From: Cognatishimia sp. F0-27
Lineage (GTDB): Bacteria > Pseudomonadota > Alphaproteobacteria > Rhodobacterales > Rhodobacteraceae
Length of the DNA stretch: 60,582 nt
Assembly (NCBI RefSeq): GCF_020667845.1
Contig: NZ_JAFMPQ010000032.1
Span: 1 to 60,582 of the forward strand
Reading direction: 5' to 3'
The notes under the pieces were generated by a model that was given only the letters and a program-made list of their open reading frames with translations, ran no database searches and was not told the origin of the DNA. This document shows positions 28,437 to 38,754 of the stretch, in pieces. Made by a program: the position numbers and the translations under genes. The first letter of the stretch is position 1. Every line of letters begins with the position of its first letter.

Positions 28437-29207
28437 ATGGCTGAAACTGCTCAACAAATGCAAGTCTCCGACGAAATCGCAATCAGCATCGATAAAATGA
28501 ACAAGTGGTACGGCACCTTTCACGTGCTGCGCGACATCGACCTGACCGTGAACCGCGGCGAGCGCATCGTTATTGCCGGTCCTTCGGGGTCGGGCAAATC
28601 GACGCTCATCCGTTGCATCAACGCGCTCGAAGAGCACCAGAAGGGCCGGATCGAAGTGGATGGCACCGTGCTCAGCTCGGACATCAAGAACATCGACAAG
28701 ATCCGCTCGGAAGTGGGGATGGTGTTTCAGCACTTCAACCTCTTCCCGCATCTGACCATCCTCGAAAACTGCACGCTCGCGCCGATCTGGGTCCGCAAGA
28801 CACCCAAGAAAGAAGCCGAAGAAATCGCGATGCACTTCCTCGAAAAGGTCAAGATCCCGGAGCAGGCCGACAAGTATCCCGGTCAGCTTTCGGGTGGTCA
28901 GCAGCAGCGTGTGGCCATCGCCCGGTCGCTCTGCATGCGCCCGCGGATCATGCTCTTTGACGAACCGACCTCGGCGCTCGATCCGGAGATGATCAAGGAG
29001 GTTCTCGACACCATGGTCAGCCTCGCTGAAGAAGGGATGACCATGCTCTGCGTGACCCACGAGATGGGCTTTGCGCGACAGGTGGCCAACCGCGTCATCT
29101 TCATGGATGCCGGTCAGATCGTCGAACAGAACGAGCCTGAAGAGTTCTTCAACAATCCAAAGAACGAGCGCACGAAACTGTTCCTGAGCCAGATCCTCGG
29201 GCACTGA
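28437..29207 (+). CDS. aapP: General L-amino acid ABC transporter, ATPase AapP
   Basis: 256 aa. Walker [10 protein letters not shown] (48-56), Q-loop in [10 protein letters not shown], signature LSGGQQQR (151-158), Walker [13 protein letters not shown] (171-182), switch His in VTHEM. It drives uptake through AapQM. It is the last gene of the operon, with a terminator 50 nt behind. Confidence 0.97.
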   Translation: MAETAQQMQVSDEIAISIDKMNKWYGTFHVLRDIDLTVNRGERIVIAGPSGSGKSTLIRCINALEEHQKGRIEVDGTVLSSDIKNIDKIRSEVGMVFQHFNLFPHLTILENCTLAPIWVRKTPKKEAEEIAMHFLEKVKIPEQADKYPGQLSGGQQQRVAIARSLCMRPRIMLFDEPTSALDPEMIKEVLDTMVSLAEEGMTMLCVTHEMGFARQVANRVIFMDAGQIVEQNEPEEFFNNPKNERTKLFLSQILGH

Positions 29208-29254
29208 ACGGCGGGCGGCGCGCCTGTCCAAATGTGCAGGACGGAAGAAAATGG

Positions 29255-29285
29255 AAACGGCGAGGGGCAGCCTTCGCCGTTTTTC
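29255..29285 (+). terminator. Terminator after aapP, possibly bidirectional
   Basis: A 9-bp stem AAACGGCGA / TCGCCGTTT with a 10-nt loop followed by TT-C-TT. The convergent sixA gene ends immediately to the right, so it may serve both transcripts. Confidence 0.8.
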
Positions 29286-29774
29286 TTATCCGGTGAGGTC
29301 TCTGGGCACGATGAACTGCGCGACCTTGCCGGTTCCGGGGCAGATGTCTGGCCAGCTGTCGGTCTCGAAATCAACCACGAGGGTCGCGCCAGTGGGGTAA
29401 TCGTCAAAACGCGGGTGGTTTGGCGGTCTCGCGACAAGGCTCTGCGCCAGCATGGCGATACCGGGATTGTGCCCCAACATCAGAACCGTCTGACCCTCAG
29501 CATCGCGCAGCGCATCAAGGATCGCCTCGGGCTCTGCATGATACAGCGCGCGGTCATAGTGCGGCGCACCGTCAATCTCGAGCAGATCCCAGGTTTGCCT
29601 TGTCCGCGTTGACGAGGAGATCAGCGCCTGATCGACCCCAACGCCCTGCGTGCGCAGCCAGTGCCCGAGTGCCTTTGCGCTGCGGATACCGCGCTTGTTG
29701 AGCGCGCGCGCATGGTCCGGTTCCGAGAAGGACCAGTCAGACTTGGCATGGCGCATGAGCACGAGACGTCGCAT
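29286..29774 (-). CDS. SixA-type phosphohistidine phosphatase
   Basis: 162 aa, histidine-phosphatase (RHG) fold: MRRLVLMRHAKSDW gives the catalytic Arg8-His9, SSSTRTRQTW and GHNPGI supply the other active-site residues. SixA proteins remove phosphate from histidine in phosphorelay domains; the target here is unknown. The start at 29774 lies 4 nt after the ferredoxin-like gene, so it is the end of the leftward chain from yidC. Confidence 0.9.
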   Translation of the reverse strand: MRRLVLMRHAKSDWSFSEPDHARALNKRGIRSAKALGHWLRTQGVGVDQALISSSTRTRQTWDLLEIDGAPHYDRALYHAEPEAILDALRDAEGQTVLMLGHNPGIAMLAQSLVARPPNHPRFDDYPTGATLVVDFETDSWPDICPGTGKVAQFIVPRDLTG

Positions 29775-29778
29775 GCCG

Positions 29779-30435
29779 CTATTGTCCCACGAAGGCTGCC
29801 ATGTGGAAAGCGGATTGCGCGCTTTGGCGTCCCAAGCGTTGCGAAACAGGACAGGCGCGCCGGACAAGGCACCCGCCTTCGCGGCATTCCGCACCGGCCG
29901 CACTGCTGACATGGGCCCGGCAGGACGGTACGTCATAGGGTTGATCGGGGCCAAGCGCGCCCACTGGGCAGGCCGTCGCGCAAGGGGTTTCCGCACAGGT
30001 CAGGCAGGGGCTTTGCGGTCCCGCCGGGAGCGCCAGCCGCTGCGGCAACAGAACCGCGCCGCGGAAACTGATGAAGAGGCCAGCCCTGTCATGCACCAGA
30101 AGCCCGACCGGACTCGGGAAGGTTTGCCCGGTGCGCGTCGCCCACCGGATAAACGGAGCATAGGGAGGGCCGTCATAGGGGAACACCGCCTCACCGCCCC
30201 AGCTCTGTGCCAATCCGCCCACCACGCGTTTGGACCACCGATCCAGCGGGTTGGCGGTGCCGTCGCAATATTCGTCGCTTGCCTGGAAGAGGGGCCAGAA
30301 TGCGGGCTCGTCCGGGCCCAGCATCAGGACGGTCTGCGCGGCCCCGGCATCGTCCTCGGCGACGGGGTGAAACGCGCCACGGATAGCAAGGCCGACAGCC
30401 CGCGCCGCATCATCCAGAGCGGACAGCGCCGTCAT
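29779..30435 (-). CDS. Ferredoxin-like 4Fe-4S protein
   Basis: 218 aa. The C-terminal third holds [18 protein letters not shown] (a CxxCxxxxCxxxCP cluster motif) and a second cysteine set ending CLVRRACPV, so one or two 4Fe-4S clusters are likely. The N-terminal part resembles the non-catalytic portion of epoxyqueuosine-reductase-like proteins but without their cobalamin features that I can see. Function unknown. The start overlaps the argB stop (ATGA). Confidence 0.75.
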   Translation of the reverse strand: MTALSALDDAARAVGLAIRGAFHPVAEDDAGAAQTVLMLGPDEPAFWPLFQASDEYCDGTANPLDRWSKRVVGGLAQSWGGEAVFPYDGPPYAPFIRWATRTGQTFPSPVGLLVHDRAGLFISFRGAVLLPQRLALPAGPQSPCLTCAETPCATACPVGALGPDQPYDVPSCRAHVSSAAGAECREGGCLVRRACPVSQRLGRQSAQSAFHMAAFVGQ

Positions 30436-31295
30436 CGCGGCAGGCGATCCGCCGGTCGGATGAGTGAGCCGGATCCGTGCTCCGTGAACAGCTCCAACAG
30501 GCAGGCGTTCGGAACCCGCCCGTCGATGATGACGACGCCGCGCACGCCGTCACGAATGGCGCGCAAGGCCGTTTCCGTCTTGGGGATCATCCCGCCGGCG
30601 ATCACGCCCTGATTGGTCATGCGTGTCACATCGTCCGGCGTCAGTTCGGTCACCACCTCGCCATCGGCATTCTTGACGCCCTGAACGTCGGTCAGCAGCA
30701 ACAGGCGATCGGCCTTGAGCGCACCGGCCAGGGCGCCTGCGGCCGTATCGCCATTGACGTTGAAGGTCTCCCCCTGCCGCCCGGTTCCAAGCGGCGCGAT
30801 GACCGGGATGATGTCCTTTTCAAATAGGTCATGCAGCACTTGCGGGTTCATCGCGACAGGCCGGCCGACAAAGCCAAGCTCGGGGTCATCGGCTTCGCAG
30901 ACCATGAGTTGATCGTCTTTGCCCGACAGCCCCACCGCGCGCGCGCCCTGAAGGGTCAGTGCCTGCACGATGCGCTTGTTGACCAGCCCGGTCAGCACCA
31001 TCTCCACCACCTCGACGGTGGCCTGATCCGTGACGCGCTTGCCACGGACAAAGCGGCTCTCGATGTTCAGGCGCTTAAGCATGTCATTGATCATCGGCCC
31101 GCCGCCATGCACGACAAGGGGGTTCACCCCGACCTGACGCATCAAGACGATGTCGCGTGCGAATTCGGCCATGGCCGCGTCATCGCCCATGGCATTGCCG
31201 CCGAACTTCACCACGACGATCGCGCCGGTGTAGCGTTGCAGATAGGGCAGCGCCTGGCTGAGCGTGCGTGCGCTGGCGATCCAGTCATCATTCAT
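30432..31295 (-). CDS. argB: Acetylglutamate kinase
   Basis: 287 aa. [10 protein letters not shown] near the N-terminus, [18 protein letters not shown] and [11 protein letters not shown], all typical of ArgB. It phosphorylates N-acetylglutamate in arginine synthesis and is usually the arginine-inhibited step. I chose ATG 31295 (MNDDWIASA); an ATG five codons upstream is possible, and neither has a strong ribosome site. Confidence 0.95.
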   Translation of the reverse strand: MNDDWIASARTLSQALPYLQRYTGAIVVVKFGGNAMGDDAAMAEFARDIVLMRQVGVNPLVVHGGGPMINDMLKRLNIESRFVRGKRVTDQATVEVVEMVLTGLVNKRIVQALTLQGARAVGLSGKDDQLMVCEADDPELGFVGRPVAMNPQVLHDLFEKDIIPVIAPLGTGRQGETFNVNGDTAAGALAGALKADRLLLLTDVQGVKNADGEVVTELTPDDVTRMTNQGVIAGGMIPKTETALRAIRDGVRGVVIIDGRVPNACLLELFTEHGSGSLIRPADRLPR

Positions 31296-31366
31296 GTTGC
31301 GGGGTCTCATTGCAGTCTCGGGCCTGATTTCGGTTGCAGCACAATGCCTGTCCGCGCGGCGGGTTT

Positions 31367-32017
31367 CTAGACCAAGCTGGCCACGATCGCGCGCAAGGTG
31401 GGAATACCGTCGCCTGTTTCGGAACTGGTGGTCACGATTTCGGGGAAGGCCGCGGGGTGTTTTGAGAGCCTGTCGCGGACCTGAGAAAGCACGCGGTCCC
31501 GGTCCTTTGCCTTGACCTTGTCCGCCTTGGTCAAAACGGTCTGAAAGGTCACCGCCGAACTGTCGAGCAGGCCCATGATCTCCTCGTCGACGGGTTTGAC
31601 CCCATGGCGGAAGTCAATGAGCACAAAGGCCCGACGCAGGCTCACGCGTCCTGCGAGGTAGCGTTTGAGCAAGCGCTGCCATTGCTCGACCTTGGCCAAG
31701 GGCGCGTTGGCAAAGCCATAGCCCGGAAGATCGACGATGTAATGGCTGTCGGCCAGTGTGAAAAAGTTGATTTCCTGCGTGCGGCCCGGCGTGTTGGAGG
31801 CGCGCGCCAGACCCTTGCGCCCGGTCAGCGCGTTGATCAGAGAAGATTTTCCGACATTCGACCGACCGGCAAAGCAGACCTCGATCCGATCGGCGTCGGG
31901 CAGGCCATCCATCGCCACAACACCTTTGAGAAATTCGACCTGGCCGGTGCAGAGAATGCGCGCACGCTCTTGCAAGGCCGGATCCGGATCTTCGGCTATG
32001 GGAAAGGGCAGGGCCAT
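31367..32017 (-). CDS. engB: Ribosome-assembly GTPase EngB/YsxC (YihA)
   Basis: 216 aa. G1 GRSNVGKSS (51-59), G2 TPGRTQ, G3 DLPGYG, G4 TKAD. It assists late 50S assembly and is essential in many bacteria. Its ATG shares one base with the stop of the MOSC gene (TAATG). Confidence 0.96.
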   Translation of the reverse strand: MALPFPIAEDPDPALQERARILCTGQVEFLKGVVAMDGLPDADRIEVCFAGRSNVGKSSLINALTGRKGLARASNTPGRTQEINFFTLADSHYIVDLPGYGFANAPLAKVEQWQRLLKRYLAGRVSLRRAFVLIDFRHGVKPVDEEIMGLLDSSAVTFQTVLTKADKVKAKDRDRVLSQVRDRLSKHPAAFPEIVTTSSETGDGIPTLRAIVASLV

Positions 32018-32760
32018 TACGCGCGCTCCACGCTATCGTTCAAGGCGACACGCCCGGATCGAACAACCTCCGCCCGCACGGAGAAATCCTGATGCCCCCA
32101 GCTTTCCAGCGCGCCCAGCGTGTCAGCGTCCCGGCGCCCGGTATCGGGGTTGGCCGTGGTGGCCATGCAGCGGTCCGTGCGTTCACGAACATGCAAAACC
32201 GCTTCGCCGATCCGGACCTCGCGATCGATCCAATCGAACTCTTCCCAGGGGGCGAGGCCGTCAATCCATATGTTGCCGCGCCAACGATGAACCGACAACG
32301 GAGTCCCGATCCGCTGTTCGACCGCACGATGCGAAGACATGTTGCACAGGGTGACGGAGGCGAAGTCGCTATCGGTCATGCCCCGGACCCGGGAGCGCAC
32401 GACCCTGGTCGACGCTGCACGGTTTTCGGGCATCAGGGGGCGCACCCAGTCGAGGAATTGATCGGCTTCGCTATCCGGTGAAAACGTGATTTCCGGGCGA
32501 TCCGGATGCATGAGCGTCACCCGTTCGGTACCCTCATCGAGGGTTGCAGTTATTGCCATGAGCGCCGGGACCTTGGACACGCGACTGAAGTTCACGCATG
32601 GCAGCCATTCTGTGCCATCGGCGCTGGATTTCTCGTGTGCCACCGCCCAGAGCCGGTCGAAGGGCAGAGTTTGACCGGCCGTGAGCGAGACCGCCCTGAG
32701 CGCTTCCCGTCCATGACTCTTGATCGGGTGGCGCCACAGGCCGGTCACGCGCGCGGTCAC
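32017..32760 (-). CDS. MOSC-domain protein
   Basis: 247 aa. N-terminal MOSC beta-barrel-like part (TGLWRHPIKSHGREAL) and C-terminal MOSC domain with RTDRCMATTANPDTGRRD, the region that carries the conserved cysteine. MOSC proteins transfer or handle sulfur and bind molybdenum cofactor; the substrate is unknown. It overlaps yidC (ATGA) and engB. Confidence 0.85.
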   Translation of the reverse strand: MTARVTGLWRHPIKSHGREALRAVSLTAGQTLPFDRLWAVAHEKSSADGTEWLPCVNFSRVSKVPALMAITATLDEGTERVTLMHPDRPEITFSPDSEADQFLDWVRPLMPENRAASTRVVRSRVRGMTDSDFASVTLCNMSSHRAVEQRIGTPLSVHRWRGNIWIDGLAPWEEFDWIDREVRIGEAVLHVRERTDRCMATTANPDTGRRDADTLGALESWGHQDFSVRAEVVRSGRVALNDSVERA

Positions 32761-34625
32761 TTCTTAGACTTCCCTTTGCCTGACGGCTTGCCATCCGCAT
32801 TGGCCGTTTTCGGCTTTTCCGGTTTGTTCTTGCCGACGATGTTGCCAAGGATGTCGGGTTTGAAACCCTGGCTGCGCATGATCGCGTATTGCTGCGCGAA
32901 AGTGATGGTGTTGTTGGCAATCCAGTAGACCACGAGGCCGCTTGCGAAACCGCCCAACATGAACATGAACACCCATGGCATCCAGGCAAAGATCATCTGC
33001 TGCGTTGGGTCCGTGGGCGCCGGGTTCAGCTTCTGCTGGAGCCACATCGAAATGCCCAGGAGCAACGGCAGGATGCCGATGAAGATAAGCGCCATGATCG
33101 AGTTCGGATCCGGCGCGGCCCAGGGAAATGCGCCGAACAAGTTCCAGATCGACGTTGGGTCAGGTGCGGAAAGGTCCTGAAACGGACCGAAGAACGGCGC
33201 GTGTCTCAGCTCGAGCGTGACAAAAATCACCTTGTAGAGAGAGAAAAAGATCGGGATCTGAAGCAGGATGGGCAGGCAACCGGATGCCGGATTGACCTTT
33301 TCCTTCTTGTAGAGCGCCATCATCTCCTGCTGGAGCTTCTGACGGTCGTCACCGGCACGCTCCTTGATTTTTTCCATCTCCGGCTGAAGTTCCTTCATCT
33401 TTGCCATGGAGACGTAGGATTTATACGCGAGGGGCAGCAAAATTGCCTTGATCAGCAGCGTCAGGCCGATGATCGCCCAGCCCATGTTGCCGATCCAGAT
33501 ATTGAGATAGTGCAGGACGGCAAAGATCGGCTTGGTCAGGAAGAAGAACCAACCCCAGTCAATGCTGTCCAGAAAGCCCTCGACACCATCGTTCTGATAG
33601 CCGCGGATCGTTTCCCACTCCTTGGCACCGGCGAAAAGCTGTGTCGTGACGGTTTCGCTCTGGCCTTCGGCAAGCTGGATCGTCGGCATGACCGCTTCGG
33701 TCTGGTAGATGTCGCGTCGCTCATCGTATTTGGCAACCTGCTTGAAAGCGGAGCCAGGCTCCGGAATGAGCGTGGTCATCCAGTAATGATCTGTGAAGCC
33801 GATCCATCCGTTTTCAGTCACCTGCGTGACTTCGGCGCGCGCGCCTTCCGCGGCGTTGAAGTCATAATCGACCATCTCGTCGTAGTCGATTTCCGCGAGG
33901 GTGCCATCCGCCATGCCGATGACGCCCTCATGCAAAATGAAGAAATTCTTGAGATCTTCTGGCACGCCGTGGCGTGCGACGATCCCGTATGGCGCCAGCG
34001 ACACCGTGCCGGCATTTGTATTCTCCACGCTTTGCGTGATCGTGAAGAGGTAGTCCTCGTCGACGGATATGGAGCGGCGGAACCTCAGGCCAGCGGGGCT
34101 GTCCCATACCAGTGTGACGCTGTTGTCCGAGGACAGCGTATCGCCGGATTCCACGGTCCATGCGGTGTTGGCGCCGGGAACGTCCTCGATGGTCAAGCCG
34201 GCGCCGGGCGCCCAACCGTGCAGGGCATAGTAGGGGGTTGTGCTGTTGACCGGATCGAGCATCTGGACGATCGGCGCATCGGGTTCGATGGTCACGCGAT
34301 AATCCTTGAGACGGAGGTCGTCGATCCGGCCCCCGATCAAAGAGATAGAGCCCTCGATGCGCGCAGTGTCGATCGGCAGGCGCGGCGCGTTCACCGCGGA
34401 GTCGGCGGCATCCGTCGTGCCCGCAGCCGTTTGGGCCGCGTCGGGTGCAGCACGCGGGCCCGCGGCAATCGCTTCGCCTGTAGCCCCGTCAACCGTTTCA
34501 ACGACCGCGGGCGCATTCGGATCCTCGAGCGGTGCGTCGGGCGGCGGGAAAAGAAGAAACCAGACCAGGATAACGGCAAAGCTCAGCGCGGTTGCGAGAA
34601 GCAGGTTCTTGTTCTGATCGTCCAT
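32757..34625 (-). CDS. yidC: Membrane protein insertase YidC
   Basis: 622 aa. It begins MDDQNKNLLLATALSF with TM1 at about 7-26, then the large periplasmic beta-domain, then the conserved insertase core of five helices near the C-terminus and a lysine-rich cytosolic tail (KGKSKK). It inserts inner-membrane proteins with or without SecYEG. An ATG at 34637 is an alternative; no clear ribosome site supports either. It heads a chain of tightly spaced leftward genes. Confidence 0.95.
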   Translation of the reverse strand: MDDQNKNLLLATALSFAVILVWFLLFPPPDAPLEDPNAPAVVETVDGATGEAIAAGPRAAPDAAQTAAGTTDAADSAVNAPRLPIDTARIEGSISLIGGRIDDLRLKDYRVTIEPDAPIVQMLDPVNSTTPYYALHGWAPGAGLTIEDVPGANTAWTVESGDTLSSDNSVTLVWDSPAGLRFRRSISVDEDYLFTITQSVENTNAGTVSLAPYGIVARHGVPEDLKNFFILHEGVIGMADGTLAEIDYDEMVDYDFNAAEGARAEVTQVTENGWIGFTDHYWMTTLIPEPGSAFKQVAKYDERRDIYQTEAVMPTIQLAEGQSETVTTQLFAGAKEWETIRGYQNDGVEGFLDSIDWGWFFFLTKPIFAVLHYLNIWIGNMGWAIIGLTLLIKAILLPLAYKSYVSMAKMKELQPEMEKIKERAGDDRQKLQQEMMALYKKEKVNPASGCLPILLQIPIFFSLYKVIFVTLELRHAPFFGPFQDLSAPDPTSIWNLFGAFPWAAPDPNSIMALIFIGILPLLLGISMWLQQKLNPAPTDPTQQMIFAWMPWVFMFMLGGFASGLVVYWIANNTITFAQQYAIMRSQGFKPDILGNIVGKNKPEKPKTANADGKPSGKGKSKK

Positions 34626-35159
34626 GAAGACAGCCATGCTTGGATAAGAAAAGGGTTCCGCCGGTTCAAACCTCCCTCGCCCCAAAGGTCAAGCGGATTA
34701 TCCGGCCGCAGCTCTGTGGCGGTGTCGCGGTCTGGACCGGGTAGCGCCTTTGCTGACGGGTTGTCGCGTTCTCTTGCAAAGGTGATGCGGCAAGGGCTTT
34801 GCCAAGAAGGCGGGTCAATACCCTCGAGATCATATGCAAGTATCTGGAACTGGGGGCTTCGACCCTGTGCGGGCCAGACACTCTTGTGAGCGCGCCGGTC
34901 AGGCCCGGTTATCCGGTGCGGTTTGAGAAGCGATCGTAGATTTCCGTGTCGCCGCTCGTATGCACAGGTTTACCCAGCCGGTCCTCTTGCCATTTGAAGC
35001 TTGCCCGCGTCGACCTTCAAGTCAGGGATCGCAATGAGCGAACGCACGCAATTCAGGAATTTCCCGGAAACAGCCCGGTGCTCCTCTGCGAACGCCCTTA
35101 TTGATTTGGCGTAAGAACTTGTGTCTGCATCGTTCAGTTAAGGTGCGGTGTTCAACCGA
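34626..35159. other. Gap upstream of yidC
   Basis: 534 bp between the EAL-domain gene and yidC. I see no tRNA, repeat or gene. A promoter for yidC should be here, but no good match with 16-18 nt spacing stands out. Confidence 0.5.
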
Positions 35160-36707
35160 TCACCCCGAGCTGCTGCGTCCGAGCGACTTTGCGGAGGCGA
35201 TGCGTTCGGCGTGATTGTGTGCCCATTGTACGATCTGGTCCACGGCCATGGGCCTGGCAATACCGTAACCCTGGACATGTTCACAGCCGAGTTGTGACAG
35301 CAACGCGTGCTCTCCGACGCTCTCGACCCCCTCGGCAAGTGTTTCGAGACCCAATCTGTCCGCCATGCCGAGGATCGCGGTGAGCAGGCGGCGCTGTTCT
35401 TCGTCCCGATCAATGCGGGTCACGAAGCTGCGGTCGATTTTAAGGCGGTGGACCTTGAAGCGGCGCAGCGCGGTGATCGATGCGTGACCCGTTCCGAAGT
35501 CGTCCAGATCAATCTGGCAGCCGAGATCGCTGAGCGCCGTGATGTTGCGCGCGATGATTCCGTCCGGTGATTGCGCGATGACGGTTTCGAGGACTTCGAT
35601 GCCGAGGCGAGACGGGGTCAGACCAAAGCGGTCCAGTTCCCATTGGATGCGTTCGACCAGCTTGGGGTTGCGCAGTTCCGCATCAGAAAAGTTGACGCTG
35701 ATACGGGGGATATCGAGTCCCGCCTTGTCCCAACTGCGCAAGGCGGTGAGGCTGTGTTGGAGGATGACTTCGCTCAGGCGCCCCATCTGCCCGGATTCCT
35801 CTAGGCAACGAAGAAACTGCGCGGGTGGGACGATCCCGCGCTCGGGATGGATCCATCGCGCGAGGGCTTCGACACCGCTGATTTCTCCGGTGGAGGTGTC
35901 GACCTGCGGTTGGAACCATGGCTGGATCTGCCCATTTGCGAGTGCGCGCTCGACTTCTTGTAACAGCGTTTTCTGGGCCTGATGCGCGGCCCGCATATTT
36001 TCCGACCACGCCCGCACGGCAGACGGACCATTGGCGACCGCCTCTGCGAGCGCAATCTGGGCGGACTCGAGCATCTGTTGTCCGGACGCTGTATCGGGCA
36101 GGCGGGAGCTTCCGCAAAAACCAACGCATACAGAGAGGTAGCGCATCGTATTATGGACGGATGCAGGCTCTTCGAGACCGGCTTGGAGCCGCGCTGCCAA
36201 CTGCAATAGCCGCTCGAGGTCGAGGCGAAGGGTAGGACCAAACACCACGACAAAGCGATTGTCGCCCATACGGGCAGCGTGATCGTCCTTGCGAAGCATG
36301 TTGCGCAAGCGCGTCAGCGTCAGATCCCGCAACGCATCGGCTGCCGATTCGCCCGCGCGTTGTGATACATCGGCAAACCCGTCGCATTCGATCACCATGC
36401 ACGCGGTTGACAGAGAGGCGCTGCGCGCTTGCGCCAGATTGATATCGACCAACTCAACGGCCGCGGCTTGCGTCAACATGTCGGATTTGCCGCTTTGGGC
36501 GATAGGGCGGTCACTCTCCAGGCTGCCGCCGGCAAAGAGGAAGACGACTGGCAGACCGAGCGCCGTCACGATCAATGCAGGTTCGCCCCCCAGCCAAAAC
36601 GCGGCAAGTGCCAGCGCAGGGAGGAATGCCAAAGCTTGCGGACCATGCAGACCACGGCGCAACGCCTTGCGGTACATGTCGACCTTGGCGGCAAATCCCG
36701 GCTTCAT
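35160..36707 (-). CDS. EAL-domain c-di-GMP phosphodiesterase with degenerate GGDEF
   Basis: 515 aa. Two N-terminal membrane helices (about 25-60), a GGDEF-type domain (about 100-235) whose signature is MGDNRF (147-152), so cyclase activity is probably lost, then an EAL domain with EAL (280-282), LDDFGTG, ETLAEGVES and QGYGIARP. The catalytic EAL residues appear intact, so it should hydrolyse c-di-GMP, perhaps with the GGDEF as a GTP-binding regulator. It is inserted between ttcA and yidC. Confidence 0.9.
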   Translation of the reverse strand: MKPGFAAKVDMYRKALRRGLHGPQALAFLPALALAAFWLGGEPALIVTALGLPVVFLFAGGSLESDRPIAQSGKSDMLTQAAAVELVDINLAQARSASLSTACMVIECDGFADVSQRAGESAADALRDLTLTRLRNMLRKDDHAARMGDNRFVVVFGPTLRLDLERLLQLAARLQAGLEEPASVHNTMRYLSVCVGFCGSSRLPDTASGQQMLESAQIALAEAVANGPSAVRAWSENMRAAHQAQKTLLQEVERALANGQIQPWFQPQVDTSTGEISGVEALARWIHPERGIVPPAQFLRCLEESGQMGRLSEVILQHSLTALRSWDKAGLDIPRISVNFSDAELRNPKLVERIQWELDRFGLTPSRLGIEVLETVIAQSPDGIIARNITALSDLGCQIDLDDFGTGHASITALRRFKVHRLKIDRSFVTRIDRDEEQRRLLTAILGMADRLGLETLAEGVESVGEHALLSQLGCEHVQGYGIARPMAVDQIVQWAHNHAERIASAKSLGRSSSG

Positions 36708-36779
36708 GTCAGAGCCCTCTCAGTTGCTACTGAGACAGAGGCTAAGACACGGAAGTAACCTCGTGCTTAACGCGCGCGA

Positions 36780-37637
36780 TTAATTTCCTTCCGCTTGGTC
36801 GCGGCTCAGCCCAGCAAAGTCGAAAAGCTTCGGGTCCAGCATGTGAGACGGCCGGATATTCGTCAGGGCCTTGAAGATCACCTGTCTGCGCCCGGGGCTG
36901 TTGGCTTCCCAGCCATCGAGAATGGCCTTGACCTGTTGACGCTGGAGCCCGTCCTGACTGCCGCATAAGTCACAGGGAATAATCGGATAATTCATCGCCT
37001 TGGCAAATCTTTCGCAATCGGCCTCGGCTACATGCGCCAGCGGCCGGTAGACAAAGAGATCGCCCTCTTCGTTGACGAGTTTCGGCGGCATGGTTGCAAG
37101 CCGGCCGCCGTGAAACAAATTCATGAAAAACGTCTCTAAAATGTCGTCGCGATGATGGCCAAGCACAACCGCGGAACAGCCTTCCTCCCTGGCGATCCGG
37201 TAGAGATTCCCGCGGCGCAGCCTCGAGCACAGGGCGCAATATGTCCGCCCCTGTGGCACCTTGTCGACCACGATCGAATAGGTGTCCTGGTACTCGATCC
37301 GATGCGGCACCTCCATCTTTTCGAGAAACGCCGGAAGCACCGTCGCGGGAAAACCTGGCTGGCCCTGGTCAAGATTGCATGCAAGCAAGTCAACCGGCAA
37401 CAGACCGCGCCATTGCAGTTCATGCAGCACCGCCAGAAGGGTATAGCTGTCCTTGCCGCCGGACAGGCACACGAGCCAACGCGGCTTCTGGCCGTTCGGG
37501 TCGGAGGTCTCGACCATGCCGTATTGCTCGATGGCCTCGCGGGTGTTCTGAACGATGCGCTTACGGAGCTTTTTGAACTCGGTGGTCTTTGGTGCTCCGT
37601 AGAACAACGGATGGATGTCGTCAGCGTTGTCGAACAT
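36780..37637 (-). CDS. ttcA: tRNA 2-thiocytidine synthetase TtcA
   Basis: 285 aa. PP-loop CLSGGKDSY (57-65), a CxxC pair at Cys134/Cys137 (YCALC) and a third cysteine site in IPCDLCGSQ that together hold the 4Fe-4S cluster. It thiolates C32 of some tRNAs. It lies between yidD and the EAL gene in the same direction. Confidence 0.95.
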   Translation of the reverse strand: MFDNADDIHPLFYGAPKTTEFKKLRKRIVQNTREAIEQYGMVETSDPNGQKPRWLVCLSGGKDSYTLLAVLHELQWRGLLPVDLLACNLDQGQPGFPATVLPAFLEKMEVPHRIEYQDTYSIVVDKVPQGRTYCALCSRLRRGNLYRIAREEGCSAVVLGHHRDDILETFFMNLFHGGRLATMPPKLVNEEGDLFVYRPLAHVAEADCERFAKAMNYPIIPCDLCGSQDGLQRQQVKAILDGWEANSPGRRQVIFKALTNIRPSHMLDPKLFDFAGLSRDQAEGN

Positions 37638-37684
37638 GGTGCCTCGTTTGGGTCAGCCGCGTGGGTCGGAGAGGGTGGGGCCTG

Positions 37685-37906
37685 TCAGTCGGGAACGTTG
37701 TCAATGCCGGAACCGCCCCAGGGATTGCAGCGCGCGATCCGGCGCAGCATCAGCCATGTGCCTTTCACGCCGCCGTGTTTCTCCAGCGCTTCGAGCGCGT
37801 AGGACGAACAGGTGGGGTGGTATCGGCAGCCATGTCCCACCCATGGCGAGAAGACCAGCCGGTAAAACCGCACGGGGACCGCAACGACTCGCGCCAGCAG
37901 CGTCAT
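37685..37906 (-). CDS. yidD: Membrane protein insertion efficiency factor YidD
   Basis: 73 aa with the signature PWVGHGCRYHPTCSSYALEA and CNPWGGSG. A small amphipathic protein that helps YidC-dependent insertion. The start overlaps the rnpA stop by 4 nt. Confidence 0.96.
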   Translation of the reverse strand: MTLLARVVAVPVRFYRLVFSPWVGHGCRYHPTCSSYALEALEKHGGVKGTWLMLRRIARCNPWGGSGIDNVPD

Positions 37907-38322
37907 GCGTGCACCTTCCGCAACGCGTTGCGCAAATCGTCCTGCATCATCCGGAAGTCCCGAAGCGCCGTCTTTTCGGCGCGACCGATAAGCACATAAT
38001 CGTAGCCGTCCCGACCGAGCTCAGGCAGCACAAGCCGCGCGATCTCGCGCAGACGCCGCTTGGCCCGGTTCCGCGCGACCGCATTGCCGACCTTCTTCGA
38101 GCAGGTAAATCCGATGCGAATGCCTGACGCCTCGCCGGGATGCCGCTTGCGGGCCTGCAACAGGAAAGCCGGTGCATGCGCCCGGTCCGCGCGCGCGGCG
38201 CGCAGAAAATCGGAACGCTTGGTCAGGACAGTCAACGAAGAAAGGGCCGCCGCGGTATGATCCGAGGCGGCCTCTTCGGTCTTGATCGCTCGTTCCGCTG
38301 CGGGTGCAGCGGACACGCTCAC
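37903..38322 (-). CDS. rnpA: Ribonuclease P protein component
   Basis: About 139 aa. The RNR motif in [13 protein letters not shown] and [10 protein letters not shown] are diagnostic. It binds the RNase P RNA for tRNA 5' processing. No ATG precedes the conserved part; the GTG at 38322 overlaps the rpmH stop (GTGA), as expected for this coupled pair. A second GTG lies two codons later. Confidence 0.9.
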
Positions 38323-38453
38323 GCGCTGAGCGACTTGCGGCCGCGGGCGCGGCGCGCGTTCAGGATCTTGCGGCCAGCCTTGGTCGCCATGCGCGCACGG
38401 AAACCGTGACGGCGCTTGCGGACAAGGTTCGACGGCTGAAAGGTGCGCTTCAT
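38319..38453 (-). CDS. rpmH: 50S ribosomal protein L34
   Basis: 44 aa, beginning [20 protein letters not shown], the standard L34. The upstream frame is open but not L34. It heads the rpmH-rnpA-yidD chain; a near-consensus promoter lies about 70-95 bp upstream. Confidence 0.98.
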
Positions 38454-38519
38454 CGTCCAAACTCCATAGATGAGGCCGGGCGAGACGGATTCTCCCCGGG
38501 CCGGGTATTCGAAGCCCGT

Positions 38520-38548
38520 GCTATAAGAGGGTGGACGCAGCCTGTCAA
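38520..38548 (-). promoter_or_regulatory. Strong promoter of rpmH
   Basis: On the minus strand: TTGACA (38548-38543), 17-nt spacer, TATAGC (38525-38520). It is the closest sigma-70 consensus match noted in the window. Confidence 0.8.
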
Positions 38549-38754
38549 ACGCTCCGGGCGGCCTTTTGCAACAAATCCGCGCTGAAAGGCCCGGATCGGG
38601 CCGCAAATGTTTCACTCTTGACGCGAGGGGCGTGGATTCTCACGCCAGCCCACACCGGCGATCAAGCGCCCGTGAGATGGCTGTTGCCCGGCAGCCTCAG
38701 CACGCATGTTCTATCCAACACCGCATCACCCCGCCGACGGAAAGGCCTGATAGA

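Noticed and set aside
26735-28438. 567-codon open frame opposite aapQ/aapM
   Set aside because: Rich in His/Arg/Asp/Gln as expected for the reverse complement of a membrane-protein gene; the plus-strand genes are clear permeases.
32889-34889. 666-codon open frame opposite yidC
   Set aside because: It is the antisense shadow of yidC caused by high GC and codon bias; no ribosome site and low-complexity charged sequence.
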